DNA of 64,000 nt, taken from the NCBI GenBank assembly GCA_001799575.1, contig MGTT01000016.1, positions 124,001-188,000 of the forward strand, given 5' to 3'. Under the pieces are notes generated by a model. That model was given only the letters and a program-made list of their open reading frames with translations, did no database searches and was not told the DNA's origin. Each line of letters begins with the position of its first letter. Positions within the stretch are counted from its first letter, which is position 1. Below are positions 1 to 9,193 of the stretch, in pieces. The position numbers were made by a program, and so were the translations under genes. The stretch is from Elusimicrobia bacterium GWA2_56_46 (lineage in GTDB: Bacteria; Elusimicrobiota; Elusimicrobia; Elusimicrobiales; UBA9959).

Positions 1-2
1 AT

Positions 3-65
3 ATCGCGGCCGCTTACGGCATCAGCGATCCGGCCTCCGTTACCCGGCTGCTCAAAATCCTCTGA
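3..65 (+). CDS. C-terminal end of a truncated upstream gene (..IAAAYGISDPASVTRLLKIL*), product unknown
   Basis: Open frame from the window edge to TGA at 63-65; too short to identify. Confidence 0.4.
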   Translation: MAAAYGISDPASVTRLLKIL

Positions 66-124
66 GGATTCCGGATTGAAGATTCCGGTTCCTCTTCCAC
101 TCCGGAATCTTGAATTTTGAATAG
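66..124. repeat. Heptad repeat arms: GGATTCC GGATTGA AGATTCC ... GGAATCT TGAATTT TGAATAG, partly inverted
   Basis: Direct reading; 7-bp period; starts right after the stop codon at 63-65. Confidence 0.6.
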
Positions 125-303
125 TTTTTTGATTGCCTGTCTGCCCGGAAATTTGTTACACTTTTTGTGGTATGGGGGTTATGGGGGATATAGCCAGTTC
201 TTGCGCTTTTTATCGGGCCTTGCCGGAAGATTGATATAGTCCGCGGCAACGGTTTTCATCACGGATACGACCTCCCTGCGCCACGAAAGCTAAGGAGAAA
301 AAA

Positions 304-1167
304 ATGACTTCATCAGGGCAATTGGATAATAAGGACAAACAGCCGGATTCCGACTATAAATCCTTGCCGGAATCCTATGGCAGCACTGAGGCGGCTTTGC
401 TGCCGCGCGATCCCAACTGGATGTTCATTTATTGGGAAATAACCGACAACGCAAAAGCCAAAATATCCCGCGAATACGGCCACGATGTTTTTGAAAAGTC
501 GCGCCACGTGCTGCGTGTTTACGACGCCGCCGCGACCGACGGGCGGGGACACGCCTATTTCGACATCCCCGTGATGATAGACGCCAAAAACTGGTATATA
601 AATGTGCAGGAGGGCGGAAAGGCTTATTATTGCGAGGTCGGTCTTATACTGCCGAACGGACGCTTTATAGCCCTGGTCAGGACAAATACCGTACATCTGC
701 CGGTTGGCCGGGTTTCCGATGTCACGGACGAGAAGTGGATGTCCGTTTCCTCTGACTTCGACAAGCTTCTGCAGATCTCCGGCGTGGAGTATATCGGCAA
801 AGGTTCGGGCGAGGTGGCCAAATCGCTCGCCCAGCGCTGGGAGATGCTGCGTTCCGTGTTCTCCAGGGCCGCGTCCTGGGGGGTCAGTTCGCTTTCTTCC
901 CATTCCCTGCAAAAGCCCGCGGCGGGGAAGAAATTCTGGCTGGTGGCCGATTGCGAACTTATCCTGTACGGAGCCACGGAACCCGACGCCGCCGTTACCG
1001 TGGCCGGGCGCAAAGTGACTTTAAATCCGGACGGCACTTTCTCCATGCGCTTCGCGCTTCCGGACGGCAATATGGAACTGCCGATCAAGGCGGTATCCGG
1101 GGACGGAACTGATTCCCGTCAGATCGAGATCAAAGTGACAAGAGCGACAAGGAACGATGGAAAATAA
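304..1167 (+). CDS. DUF4912 domain-containing protein
   Basis: ORF with LPESYGSTEAALLPRDPNWMFIYWEIT motif typical of DUF4912; AAGGAG RBS upstream. Confidence 0.85.
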   Translation: MTSSGQLDNKDKQPDSDYKSLPESYGSTEAALLPRDPNWMFIYWEITDNAKAKISREYGHDVFEKSRHVLRVYDAAATDGRGHAYFDIPVMIDAKNWYINVQEGGKAYYCEVGLILPNGRFIALVRTNTVHLPVGRVSDVTDEKWMSVSSDFDKLLQISGVEYIGKGSGEVAKSLAQRWEMLRSVFSRAASWGVSSLSSHSLQKPAAGKKFWLVADCELILYGATEPDAAVTVAGRKVTLNPDGTFSMRFALPDGNMELPIKAVSGDGTDSRQIEIKVTRATRNDGK

Positions 1168-2776
1168 AGAAAAAGGCTACTTCGCGCTGGTTCTGCACGC
1201 GCATCTGCCCTTCATCCGGCATCCCGAGCACGAGGATTTTCTGGAAGAAGACTGGTATTTTGAGGCGATGTGCGAAACGTATCTCCCGCTTCTGGACATC
1301 TATGAGCGGCTTACCGGTGAGAACACGGATTTCCGCGTCACCATGTCGCTGACTCCGCCTTTGTGCAACATGATGTCCGACGACCTCCTGCGCGAGCGCT
1401 TCCGCCGTTATTACGGCAAGCGCCTGGAGCTGGCGGAAAAGGAAGTGTTCCGCAACCGCAATACCCCGTTCGAGAAAGTGGCCAAAATGTACGAGCGGAA
1501 GTTCCGCCGCATCCGCGAGCTCTACGAGGATTATTACCACGGCAATATCCTGGAAGGTTTCAAAAAATTCCAGGACATGGGCAAGCTTGAGATCATTACC
1601 TGCGGCGCCACGCACGGCTTCCTGCCGCTGGAAATAAGAAAAGAGGCGGTTTACGCCCAGATAAAAACGGCGGCCGACGATTACCGGTTCCGTTTCGGCC
1701 GCAGCCCAAGGGGCATCTGGCTGGCGGAATGCGCTTATAATCCGGGGGACGAAGTTTATCTGAAAGCCAACGGCATCAGGTATTTTTTCCTCGAAACCCA
1801 CGGCATAATTTACGGCAGTCCCCGGCCCCGCTACGGCGTTTATGCCCCGGTCTACTGCCCCTCCGGCGTCGCCGCGTTCAGCCGCGACATGGAATCCGCG
1901 CACCAGGTGTGGAGCGCGGAGATCGGCTATCCGGGCGACCACCGCTACCGCGAGTTTTACCGCGACCTCGGTTACGACCTGGAATACGATTACGTAAAGC
2001 CCTACCTTCACCAGGACGGCGTCCGCCGAAACGTCGGCATGAAATATTACAAGATCACCGGAAAAGTGGGGTTGAACGAGAAAGCCCCATACGATCCGGA
2101 CGAGGCGCGTGAAGTGGCCGCCGGCCACGCCGGCAATTTCCTGTTCAACCGCGAGCGCCAGATAGAGCATCTGCACGGTTTTCTGGGGAGAAAACCCATC
2201 GTGGTTTCAATGTACGACGCCGAGCTTTACGGCCACTGGTGGTACGAGGGTCCCGATTTCCTGGAATACCTGTTCAAAAAACTGCATTACGACCAGAAGA
2301 CGGTCAGTATGATCACGCCCAGCGAATACCTGGCCAAACATCCCGACAATCAGATGATCCAGCCTTCCATGTCCTCATGGGGCGACAAGGGGTATAACGA
2401 GGTCTGGCTCAACGCTTCCAACGACTGGATGTACCGGCACCTGCATAAGGCGGTGGAGCGTATGGTGGATATGGCCAATCGCTTTCCCGACGCGGACGGT
2501 CTGCTCAAAAGGGCGCTCAATCAGTGCGCCAGGGAACTGCTGCTGGGGATGTCGTCCGACTGGGCGTTCCTGATGACGGTGGGCACCGCCAAGACCTATT
2601 CTACCAAGCGCTTCATAGAGCACACGAACCGCTTTATCGGGCTTTATGAGCAGATCATGGGCAATCGCATCGAGGAAAAGTATCTAGCCGATCTGGAATG
2701 GCGCGATAATATCTTCAGCCGCGTGGATTACAAAGTGTTCTCCACCGCCGCCCAGGAACGAGCCGCCCGCGGCTAG
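1157..2776 (+). CDS. Glycoside hydrolase family 57, DUF1957-type 1,4-alpha-glucan branching enzyme-like
   Basis: N-term FALVLHAHLPFIRHPEHEDFLEE; GIWLAECAY; overlaps the upstream DUF4912 gene by 11 bp. Confidence 0.9.
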   Translation: MENKEKGYFALVLHAHLPFIRHPEHEDFLEEDWYFEAMCETYLPLLDIYERLTGENTDFRVTMSLTPPLCNMMSDDLLRERFRRYYGKRLELAEKEVFRNRNTPFEKVAKMYERKFRRIRELYEDYYHGNILEGFKKFQDMGKLEIITCGATHGFLPLEIRKEAVYAQIKTAADDYRFRFGRSPRGIWLAECAYNPGDEVYLKANGIRYFFLETHGIIYGSPRPRYGVYAPVYCPSGVAAFSRDMESAHQVWSAEIGYPGDHRYREFYRDLGYDLEYDYVKPYLHQDGVRRNVGMKYYKITGKVGLNEKAPYDPDEAREVAAGHAGNFLFNRERQIEHLHGFLGRKPIVVSMYDAELYGHWWYEGPDFLEYLFKKLHYDQKTVSMITPSEYLAKHPDNQMIQPSMSSWGDKGYNEVWLNASNDWMYRHLHKAVERMVDMANRFPDADGLLKRALNQCARELLLGMSSDWAFLMTVGTAKTYSTKRFIEHTNRFIGLYEQIMGNRIEEKYLADLEWRDNIFSRVDYKVFSTAAQERAARG

Positions 2777-2789
2777 AAAACGGCGGGCA

Positions 2790-2902
2790 GTAAAGCGTAA
2801 AGAGTGTAAAATTAAAAACGGTGATAGGGAAAAAGTCCTATCACCGTTTTTAATTTTATTCGCGAACTCTTCACACTTTATATTTTACCCTTTACGGCTT
2901 GC
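2790..2902. repeat. Heptad-like arms (GTAAAGC GTAAAGA GTGTAAA ... CTCTTCA CACTTTA TATTTTA CCCTTTA) flanking a terminator
   Basis: Direct reading; right arm runs into the last codons (RKG*) of the minus-strand CDS. Confidence 0.5.
2808..2857. terminator. Bidirectional terminator-like hairpin between convergent genes
   Basis: Perfect 21-bp inverted repeat AAAATTAAAAACGGTGATAGG / CCTATCACCGTTTTTAATTTT. Confidence 0.85.
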
Positions 2903-5416
2903 CGTGGCGGCAAGCTGGTCGAGTTTCAGGGAAAAGCGCTCTATTATAATGTCGGAGTGGTCGTAGAGAACCTTTATTTGAGCGGCGTACGGCGCCCAGC
3001 GCGCGGGTTCGGTTCCGACCTGTTCGAACAGCTCGTGCAGGCCGTTCTGAAGATGAAAGAACGCGTCCTGTAGATTCAGATAACGCGCCGCCTTGAGCAG
3101 TTTCAGAAGATCCGAGAGATTTTCGTAGGACGGGGCGGACAAGGCTTTCTGCACCGCGGCCAGCGCGCAGTCGGCGGCCTTTAGCGGGGGGACGGGGAAG
3201 CGCACCGTCAGCCGGCGGCGTCTGAGCGTTTCGGCCTGGGTGTAGATCAGATCCAGCAGTTCCGGATCGCGCGATAGGGAAAGTTCGTCGAAAAGTATCT
3301 CAAAAACCTCCGCGGCGTAAATTTCTATCTCATACTTTATATCGCTGAACGCCGAGAGATCTATCTTGGGGTTTTTTTCGAAGATATAGAGGTAGTCGCG
3401 CATTATTTTCAAAAGCTGGCCGCGGTTCTTATGGCGAACCGAGCGGATGAAGCCTTTTATGACCGCCGATTTCCCTTCGGGAGAAAGATCCTCGAAAGTA
3501 ACGCAGACCGCGCCCATGGCCGAGGCGCCGGCGCGCAGCGCGGGCATATCCGGAGCCCGGGCCGCCCGTCTGAATCCTTCCAGGTTTTCCCGCGTCGAGA
3601 GCCAGATGACCGGCAATTCCGAATCCTGCCGCGCGTAGAGGAACGAAAACGATCTGGTTTCAAGGTTCAGACGGTTCTCCGTCAGCAGTTCGCCTACGGC
3701 GGTTTCCAGCCCGTCCCGGGCGGCGGTTTCCTCTCCGGACAGCGTGTAGCTGATGCAGGCATGACCGGAGAGCGAAAGATCCCTCGCCGTTTCCGCTGAG
3801 ACCGCGGCCAAAGGGCGCCGCAGGCCGAAAAGGAATTTCTCAATAAGGCGGAAAGCCGCCAGAGTTTCCGTGGTCTGAGCCGAAAGGCGTGCGGAATCTT
3901 CGTAAACTTTGCGGCCGTTCCCAAGAGCCGCGTGATTGGAATGAGCAAGTTCCAGGGTGTCCAGGAAGCTTTTTTCTATATCCTTATTAAACCCCAGTTC
4001 ACCCAGAAGCGAGATAGCTTTGGCCGCGTATTTAAGGTTCTGCACCGGCTCGATCCTGGAGATATCCGAGAAGAACCAGCCGCAGCTGGTGAACATGAAG
4101 TTTACATGCTTCTGGAGCTCCAGGAGTTTCAGCGCTCTGGTCTTTTCCGCGGGGGAAAGGGTTCTGGAGGCGTGCTCCGCCAGGAAAGCCTCGACTTCCG
4201 GCCCGGAGGCGGCGGAAAAAAGGTCCGCATATTCGTTCCTGGCCAGCCAGATATCTTTCAGCAGGCTCCGGGCTTCCGTTTCGTAAACCTCGGCCGCCGT
4301 ATCCCGGAGCTGGTTCAGCGCGGCCCTGAACGGCAGCCTCCAGACCGTCCGGCCTCCGCTTTCGCTGCCGCAGTCGCAGCCTCCTTTCCAGCGGCGTACG
4401 CCGTGGGAGCAGCTCCAGGCGGTGCCGTCCCCGTCCGGGCCTTTTTTTATCTCCGCCTCGTACGCCGGCGGGTGCGAGTCCAGATAGGAGGAAAAATTAA
4501 TGGTTTCTATGCCGTGATTTTTCAATTCATGGCGGAAAGCGTGGGCCAGCGTCATATCCGCGAATTTGTGATGGTGGCCGAAAGTCTCGCCGTCCACCGC
4601 CAGGCTCAGGAGCTGGTCGTGCGCCGCGCCGTGCTCGAAGCCCGCGGCCAGGCGCGCGGCCAGATTCTCGGAATTCTTAAGCGCGCCCTCGAAGGCCAGG
4701 GCCTTGGAGAGCGGTCCGTCGTAGAAGAAAAGGGCTAGGCTGCGCCCTTTTATGGGTTCGCCGGCGGGGGTGCGGTCTAACCAGACATACGGCCGCCTGG
4801 TCTCGAAATGTCCTGTGGAAACGTCTGTCCACTTTTCCGAATCCAGCGGCCGTATCTTTTCCGCCTGGTAGGGCGACAGAATGGCGTAGCGCAGCCCCTG
4901 ATCCACCAGCACGCGCAGGGTGTTTTCATCGGCCGCGGTTTCCGGCAGCCACATGGCCTCGGCCCGGAACCCGAACCGGCGCTCGAAATCGGCCAGGCCC
5001 CATAGCACCTGGGTCAGGCGGTCGTTGAACGAGGCCAGCGGCAGGATGGTGTGGTTATAGGCCTGGGCTATGGCGTTGGAGTGACCGTGTTCCGCCCTGG
5101 TTTCGGCCGCGGTTCCGATGATCTTGGCGTAATAGGCGGGATAGCGTTTTTCCAGCCAGGAAAGAAGCGTGGGGCCGAAGTTGAAATTCAGGTATTTGTA
5201 ATTGTTAACCAGCTCCACGGCGCGGCCCATCTGGTCGTTTATCCGGGCGTAGGCGTTGGGGATATAGCATTCCCGGGCGATACGCTCATTCCAGTCATTA
5301 TAGGGGAAAGCCGAATCCTGGGGGGCGATCTCGCCCGTCCAGGGGTTCTCCCTGGGCGGCTGGTAAAAATGGGCGTGAATGGCCAGGTATTTCCGCCCAG
5401 GATGTTTTTTTTCCAT
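2885..5416 (-). CDS. Glycoside hydrolase family 57, DUF3536 domain-containing protein
   Basis: N-term KYLAIHAHFYQPPRENPWTGEI..DSAFPYNDWNERI; 843 aa. Confidence 0.88.
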   Translation of the reverse strand: MEKKHPGRKYLAIHAHFYQPPRENPWTGEIAPQDSAFPYNDWNERIARECYIPNAYARINDQMGRAVELVNNYKYLNFNFGPTLLSWLEKRYPAYYAKIIGTAAETRAEHGHSNAIAQAYNHTILPLASFNDRLTQVLWGLADFERRFGFRAEAMWLPETAADENTLRVLVDQGLRYAILSPYQAEKIRPLDSEKWTDVSTGHFETRRPYVWLDRTPAGEPIKGRSLALFFYDGPLSKALAFEGALKNSENLAARLAAGFEHGAAHDQLLSLAVDGETFGHHHKFADMTLAHAFRHELKNHGIETINFSSYLDSHPPAYEAEIKKGPDGDGTAWSCSHGVRRWKGGCDCGSESGGRTVWRLPFRAALNQLRDTAAEVYETEARSLLKDIWLARNEYADLFSAASGPEVEAFLAEHASRTLSPAEKTRALKLLELQKHVNFMFTSCGWFFSDISRIEPVQNLKYAAKAISLLGELGFNKDIEKSFLDTLELAHSNHAALGNGRKVYEDSARLSAQTTETLAAFRLIEKFLFGLRRPLAAVSAETARDLSLSGHACISYTLSGEETAARDGLETAVGELLTENRLNLETRSFSFLYARQDSELPVIWLSTRENLEGFRRAARAPDMPALRAGASAMGAVCVTFEDLSPEGKSAVIKGFIRSVRHKNRGQLLKIMRDYLYIFEKNPKIDLSAFSDIKYEIEIYAAEVFEILFDELSLSRDPELLDLIYTQAETLRRRRLTVRFPVPPLKAADCALAAVQKALSAPSYENLSDLLKLLKAARYLNLQDAFFHLQNGLHELFEQVGTEPARWAPYAAQIKVLYDHSDIIIERFSLKLDQLAATASRKG

Positions 5417-5435
5417 AAAGGTACCTGTTACCTTT
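5417..5435. repeat. Short palindrome AAAGGTACCTGTTACCTTT abutting the start codon of the DUF3536 gene
   Basis: Direct reading; 18/19 match in reverse complement to 61941-61959. Confidence 0.6.
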
Positions 5436-5447
5436 GGGGGGGCTTTT

Positions 5448-5789
5448 TTAGCCAGGCTTTTTTACTTTGTAGCCCAGGCTTTTGAGTTCGATTTCCACCT
5501 GATCCAGATGATCGCCCTGGAGCTCCAGCGCTCCCATCTTGACCGTGCCGCCCACGCCCAGCCTTTTCTTGAATTTTTTCAGCAGCTCTTCTTTTCCGGC
5601 CGGGTGCAGCCGCAGCTTTTCGATTATAGTCATGCCGCTGCCCTTATGGCCCCGGCGGAAAGAGACGCGCACGGGTTCCGCTTGTTTCGGCTTGGCTCCC
5701 GCCGGAGCGCAGACGCATGGACTTCCGCCGCACGCCGGGCACGGCGGTTTCCAGGCGGGGTCGGTGGAGTAGACGATCCGGTCGGGCAT
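5448..5789 (-). CDS. SUI1/YciH family translation initiation factor-like protein
   Basis: VRVSFRRGHKGSGMTIIEKL..KRLGVGGTVKMGALELQGDHLDQV, SUI1 domain pattern. Confidence 0.85.
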   Translation of the reverse strand: MPDRIVYSTDPAWKPPCPACGGSPCVCAPAGAKPKQAEPVRVSFRRGHKGSGMTIIEKLRLHPAGKEELLKKFKKRLGVGGTVKMGALELQGDHLDQVEIELKSLGYKVKKPG

Positions 5790-5805
5790 CTAAGACCAAT
5801 TATAG

Positions 5806-5858
5806 CAAAAAGGAGCCAGCCTCCTTTTGGGGGTCAAAAGGAGGCTGGCTCCTTTTTG
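5806..5858. repeat. Perfect 23-bp inverted repeat CAAAAAGGAGCCAGCCTCCTTTT / AAAAGGAGGCTGGCTCCTTTTTG; possible terminator or dispersed palindrome
   Basis: Direct reading; overlaps the 3' end of the CDS at 5834-6604. Confidence 0.85.
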
Positions 5859-6604
5859 ATTGTGAGCAGCCAGACGAGTTCCTTTTCGTAGGCTTCGGGC
5901 GAGGGGGATTTGAGTAATGTGAGCGGCTCGTTTTTCAGCAGGGCTTCCAGGAAGCGGTTTTTTGCGGTTCCGAAAGCGCGGGCGGACAGTTCGTCCAGCA
6001 GGACGCGGAAGTTTTCAAGGCTGGATAAGGTTTTCAGCGGGCCCAGACCGGAATAATCCTGTCCGTCGCAGTCGAGACTTAAACGGAGCGGCGCCGGTCC
6101 GCCGATAATGATATCGGCGGTGAAGACGGTTTCTTTCGCGGAGGGGGGCGTCGGCAGAGGCGGGATGGACGGGAAATAGCGGGCCCGCAGGGAATTTATG
6201 AGTCCGGCTTCCAGCGCGGACGTGTCTTTAGGCGGTATTTCTACGTCATAGGCGCGGGCGGTGAGCGCGCGGACGGTTTTGGCGGGTATATGGTCTTTTA
6301 AGACGCCCGAGGTAAAATAAAAACCTTCCGTCTTAGGTTCTATTTTAGATACGGGCAGCGGCGGGGGCGGGTTTCTGAGATCCTTGTGCGACAGAAGCAG
6401 GGTTTCGAAGCCATAAGCCGAGGCCCGGAGATTGAAAGCCGAAGCTTTGGCGAGCGACGCGTTCTCCAGCAGGAATCCGGGGCTTCTCCGGAACGCCGCG
6501 GCCGCTTCATCGCGGCTTATACAGCGCTCCTGGGCCAGGAAGCCGAACGTTTTTTCCCTGGAATAAGCCGGATCTTTATGGAGGACGCAGTAAAGTTCAA
6601 CCAT
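5834..6604 (-). CDS. Hypothetical protein, 256 aa
   Basis: Long ORF between adjacent minus-strand genes, 8-bp overlap with the upstream gene; no family recognised. Confidence 0.7.
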   Translation of the reverse strand: MVELYCVLHKDPAYSREKTFGFLAQERCISRDEAAAAFRRSPGFLLENASLAKASAFNLRASAYGFETLLLSHKDLRNPPPPLPVSKIEPKTEGFYFTSGVLKDHIPAKTVRALTARAYDVEIPPKDTSALEAGLINSLRARYFPSIPPLPTPPSAKETVFTADIIIGGPAPLRLSLDCDGQDYSGLGPLKTLSSLENFRVLLDELSARAFGTAKNRFLEALLKNEPLTLLKSPSPEAYEKELVWLLTIKKEPASF

Positions 6605-7910
6605 GACCCTTAGCCGCCATGATGTCCAGGATGATCCTGTCCACTTTGTCCATGCCGAATTTTGAAATGCGGGCGATATTCTTTATGGTCTCCTCTCCGG
6701 TGGCGCCTATGAAGCCTTCCAGTTCGGTTATCCCTTCCCCGTTCACCGCCATATAAGCCGCCCGGATGGCGGAGTCGGCCGAGGAGGCGACTTTAAGGGC
6801 GCAGCCGCTCTTGGCGCCGTCGCAGAGCATGCCGCCGATGTCGCTGATCACGGTGTTTACGGCGCGTCCGGCGGCTTTCAGATCCACGCCTTTCAACTGA
6901 TAGACGATGGCCACGGAGGCGCCGACGCCCGCGGCTACCGCGCAGCCGCAGATGGGGGCCAGTTCGCCGGTAAAAACTTTTATATAGGAGTTCACGAGAT
7001 GGGAAAGGGCGATGCTCTTTAAAACCCTGGGTTCCCTGATCCTGAACGCTTTGCCGACGAGGTAGGGCACCAATATGGCCACCACTCCCTGATTCCCGGA
7101 GCCGCCGCTGGACATCACTTTCACCGCGGCGCCGGCCATGCGCGCGTCGGTGGCGGCGGAAGTGGTCAGTTTGGCCGTGGAGAGAATGTCCTTTTTCAGG
7201 TATCCTTTTTTGATCAGATCCTGGATATAATAGCCGACTTTCTTCAGTTTAAGGCCTTCGCGCGAGGCCTTGAGATTGAATTCTATGCCTTGTTTTATGT
7301 AGGCCAGGTCGGCCGCGTCGGCTTTTTCAGCCTCCTTGAAAAGCCGCGAGAAATCGGCTTTCCTGAGGAGATTTTTGTAAGCGTCACGGCCGCTCTTCGC
7401 GCCGGCGCCTGAGGCGCCCGCGCGGGCGGCGACCGGCACCCCTCTGAACACGGTTTTGCCGTCCTTTTTAAGCAAAACTATATTGCCGTGTCCGCCGGAG
7501 AGAACGCAGACCGCCTTGTGACCGGCGGTTTTGAGACTAGCCTTTACATAAATACCCCGCCGCGAGTGATCCACGCTCAGTTTGATCCGGCCGCTCTTTA
7601 TGAGCGCTTTGGCCGCCCTGAGCGTTTCTGGAGTGACTTTCCGGAAGATTTCGGTTTTGAGGCCCGGCTCCCTTATCAGCGTTCCGAGCGCGGCCGCCAG
7701 GAGATTTCCTTTTTCGCCTTTGGTGTTGGGGAGGGCCACGGCGAGACCATTCTTGTAGATGCCCGGGTCGGTGCTTATTTCCGCTTTCAGGATCCGGCCG
7801 CGTCCCAGCAGCTCCGCCGCTGAGGCGGCGCAGAACGCGACGGCGACCGGCTCGGTGCAGCCCATGGCCGGGTTGACTTCGTATTTCAGGACTTCTTTTA
7901 GTAAGGACAT
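6597..7910 (-). CDS. UPF0597 / L-cysteine desulfidase-like (L-serine ammonia-lyase alpha-related) protein
   Basis: NPAMGCTEPVAVAF; GGSGNQGVVAILVPY; CGCAVAAGVGASVAIVY. Confidence 0.88.
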   Translation of the reverse strand: MSLLKEVLKYEVNPAMGCTEPVAVAFCAASAAELLGRGRILKAEISTDPGIYKNGLAVALPNTKGEKGNLLAAALGTLIREPGLKTEIFRKVTPETLRAAKALIKSGRIKLSVDHSRRGIYVKASLKTAGHKAVCVLSGGHGNIVLLKKDGKTVFRGVPVAARAGASGAGAKSGRDAYKNLLRKADFSRLFKEAEKADAADLAYIKQGIEFNLKASREGLKLKKVGYYIQDLIKKGYLKKDILSTAKLTTSAATDARMAGAAVKVMSSGGSGNQGVVAILVPYLVGKAFRIREPRVLKSIALSHLVNSYIKVFTGELAPICGCAVAAGVGASVAIVYQLKGVDLKAAGRAVNTVISDIGGMLCDGAKSGCALKVASSADSAIRAAYMAVNGEGITELEGFIGATGEETIKNIARISKFGMDKVDRIILDIMAAKGHG

Positions 7911-7917
7911 AGGGGGG

Positions 7918-7959
7918 GATTGAAGATTCAGGATTTAAGATTTAAAATTCAGAATGCCA
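7918..7959. repeat. Heptad repeat GATTGAA GATTCAG GATTTAA GATTTAA AATTCAG AATGCCA
   Basis: Six consecutive 7-mers; overlaps the stop and last codons of the MFS CDS. Confidence 0.85.
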
Positions 7960-9175
7960 ATTGTTTTTTTCTGGTCCAGATCGTCAGAGCGCCGGCTGAG
8001 ATAAAGGCGCACGCGGCGCCGACCACGAAAGGCGCGGCCGGGGAGACCTTTGTCCACAGAAGGCCGGCCAGGGCGCTGGCCGCGAAAGTCAGAAAGCCCA
8101 TGGTTCCCTGGAAGTAGCCCATGCCGGTGGCGCGGTTATCGGCGGCGCTCAGATTGGAAATTACGGCCTTGGCGATGCCTTCGTTGAACGCGCCGTAGAA
8201 GCCGTAAAGGGCGAACAGCGCCCAGATCATCCAGCCTTTGTCCGCCGCGGCGAAGCCGAGATAGACCGCGGAGAAAACCAGAAAACCGAAGATCATGCTC
8301 TTTATTTTTCCCAGCCTGTCGGACAGCCAGCCGGCGGGCGCGGCCAGAAAAGCGTAGACCAGATTATAGCCGGTGTACGCCAGGATGACGTGCGTGGTGG
8401 TGAAACCGGCGTTCTTGGCTTTCATTATCAGAAAAACGTCGCTGGAATTGCCTATCGCGAAAATGGCATAGAGGGAGACAAAGGTCTTGAAATCGGAAGT
8501 CATGGGGGTGCGGGGGGGAGTGGTCAGTGCAGAGTGATCAGTGGTTAGTGATGAGGTTCCGGATCCGCCGCTTTGGCCGGCGGCTTCTTTGACGAAATAG
8601 ATCAGGACGAAAACACCCAGTATGGCGGGGATAAAAGCGGCTTTGAAAATAAAACGGTAATCAGGGGCGTCGGCCGGCATACTGCTCAGCATCAGGAGGG
8701 CGACCAGCGGGCCGAGGGCCGCGCCCAGGGTATCCATGGCCCGATGAAAACCGAAAGCCTTGCCCCAGTGCTGTTTCTCTATGGAATCGGCGATAAGCGC
8801 GTCGCGGGCGGAAGTGCGCAGGCCTTTGCCCACGCGGTCTATAAAACGGGAGAACAGGACGAAATGCCAGGTAACGGCGAACGCGAGCACGGGCTTCGCT
8901 ATGGCCGAGAGGCTATAGCCGGCCACGATGAATGGCTTGCGCCTGGAAACCTTGTCCGACCACAGGCCTCCGAGGATCTTTAAAAAGCTGGCGGTGGATT
9001 CGGCCACGCCTTCTATGAGGCCCACCACGCTCATCGGGGCGCCCAGCACGGAGGTGAGAAAAATGGGCACTATGGGATATAGCATCTCGCTTGAAATATC
9101 GGTGAGGCCGCTTACAATGCCCAGGAAAGTCACGTTCCTGGTCAAACCTGTTCTCATGTCCTTGAAGAAACCCAT
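7949..9175 (-). CDS. MFS transporter
   Basis: 12-TM-like hydrophobic protein; RVGKGLRTSARDALIADS motif. Confidence 0.88.
   Translation of the reverse strand: MGFFKDMRTGLTRNVTFLGIVSGLTDISSEMLYPIVPIFLTSVLGAPMSVVGLIEGVAESTASFLKILGGLWSDKVSRRKPFIVAGYSLSAIAKPVLAFAVTWHFVLFSRFIDRVGKGLRTSARDALIADSIEKQHWGKAFGFHRAMDTLGAALGPLVALLMLSSMPADAPDYRFIFKAAFIPAILGVFVLIYFVKEAAGQSGGSGTSSLTTDHSALTTPPRTPMTSDFKTFVSLYAIFAIGNSSDVFLIMKAKNAGFTTTHVILAYTGYNLVYAFLAAPAGWLSDRLGKIKSMIFGFLVFSAVYLGFAAADKGWMIWALFALYGFYGAFNEGIAKAVISNLSAADNRATGMGYFQGTMGFLTFAASALAGLLWTKVSPAAPFVVGAACAFISAGALTIWTRKKQLAF
8519..8553. repeat. Heptad repeat AGTGGTC AGTGCAG AGTGATC AGTGGTT AGTGATG inside the MFS CDS
   Basis: Five consecutive 7-mers in frame, encoding SSLTTDHSALTT. 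Confidence 0.85.
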
Positions 9176-9193
9176 TAAACCTCCGGAAAAAAA

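Noticed and set aside
8519-8553. Heptad arrays as CRISPR repeats
   Set aside because: Contiguous 7-mers without spacers; too short
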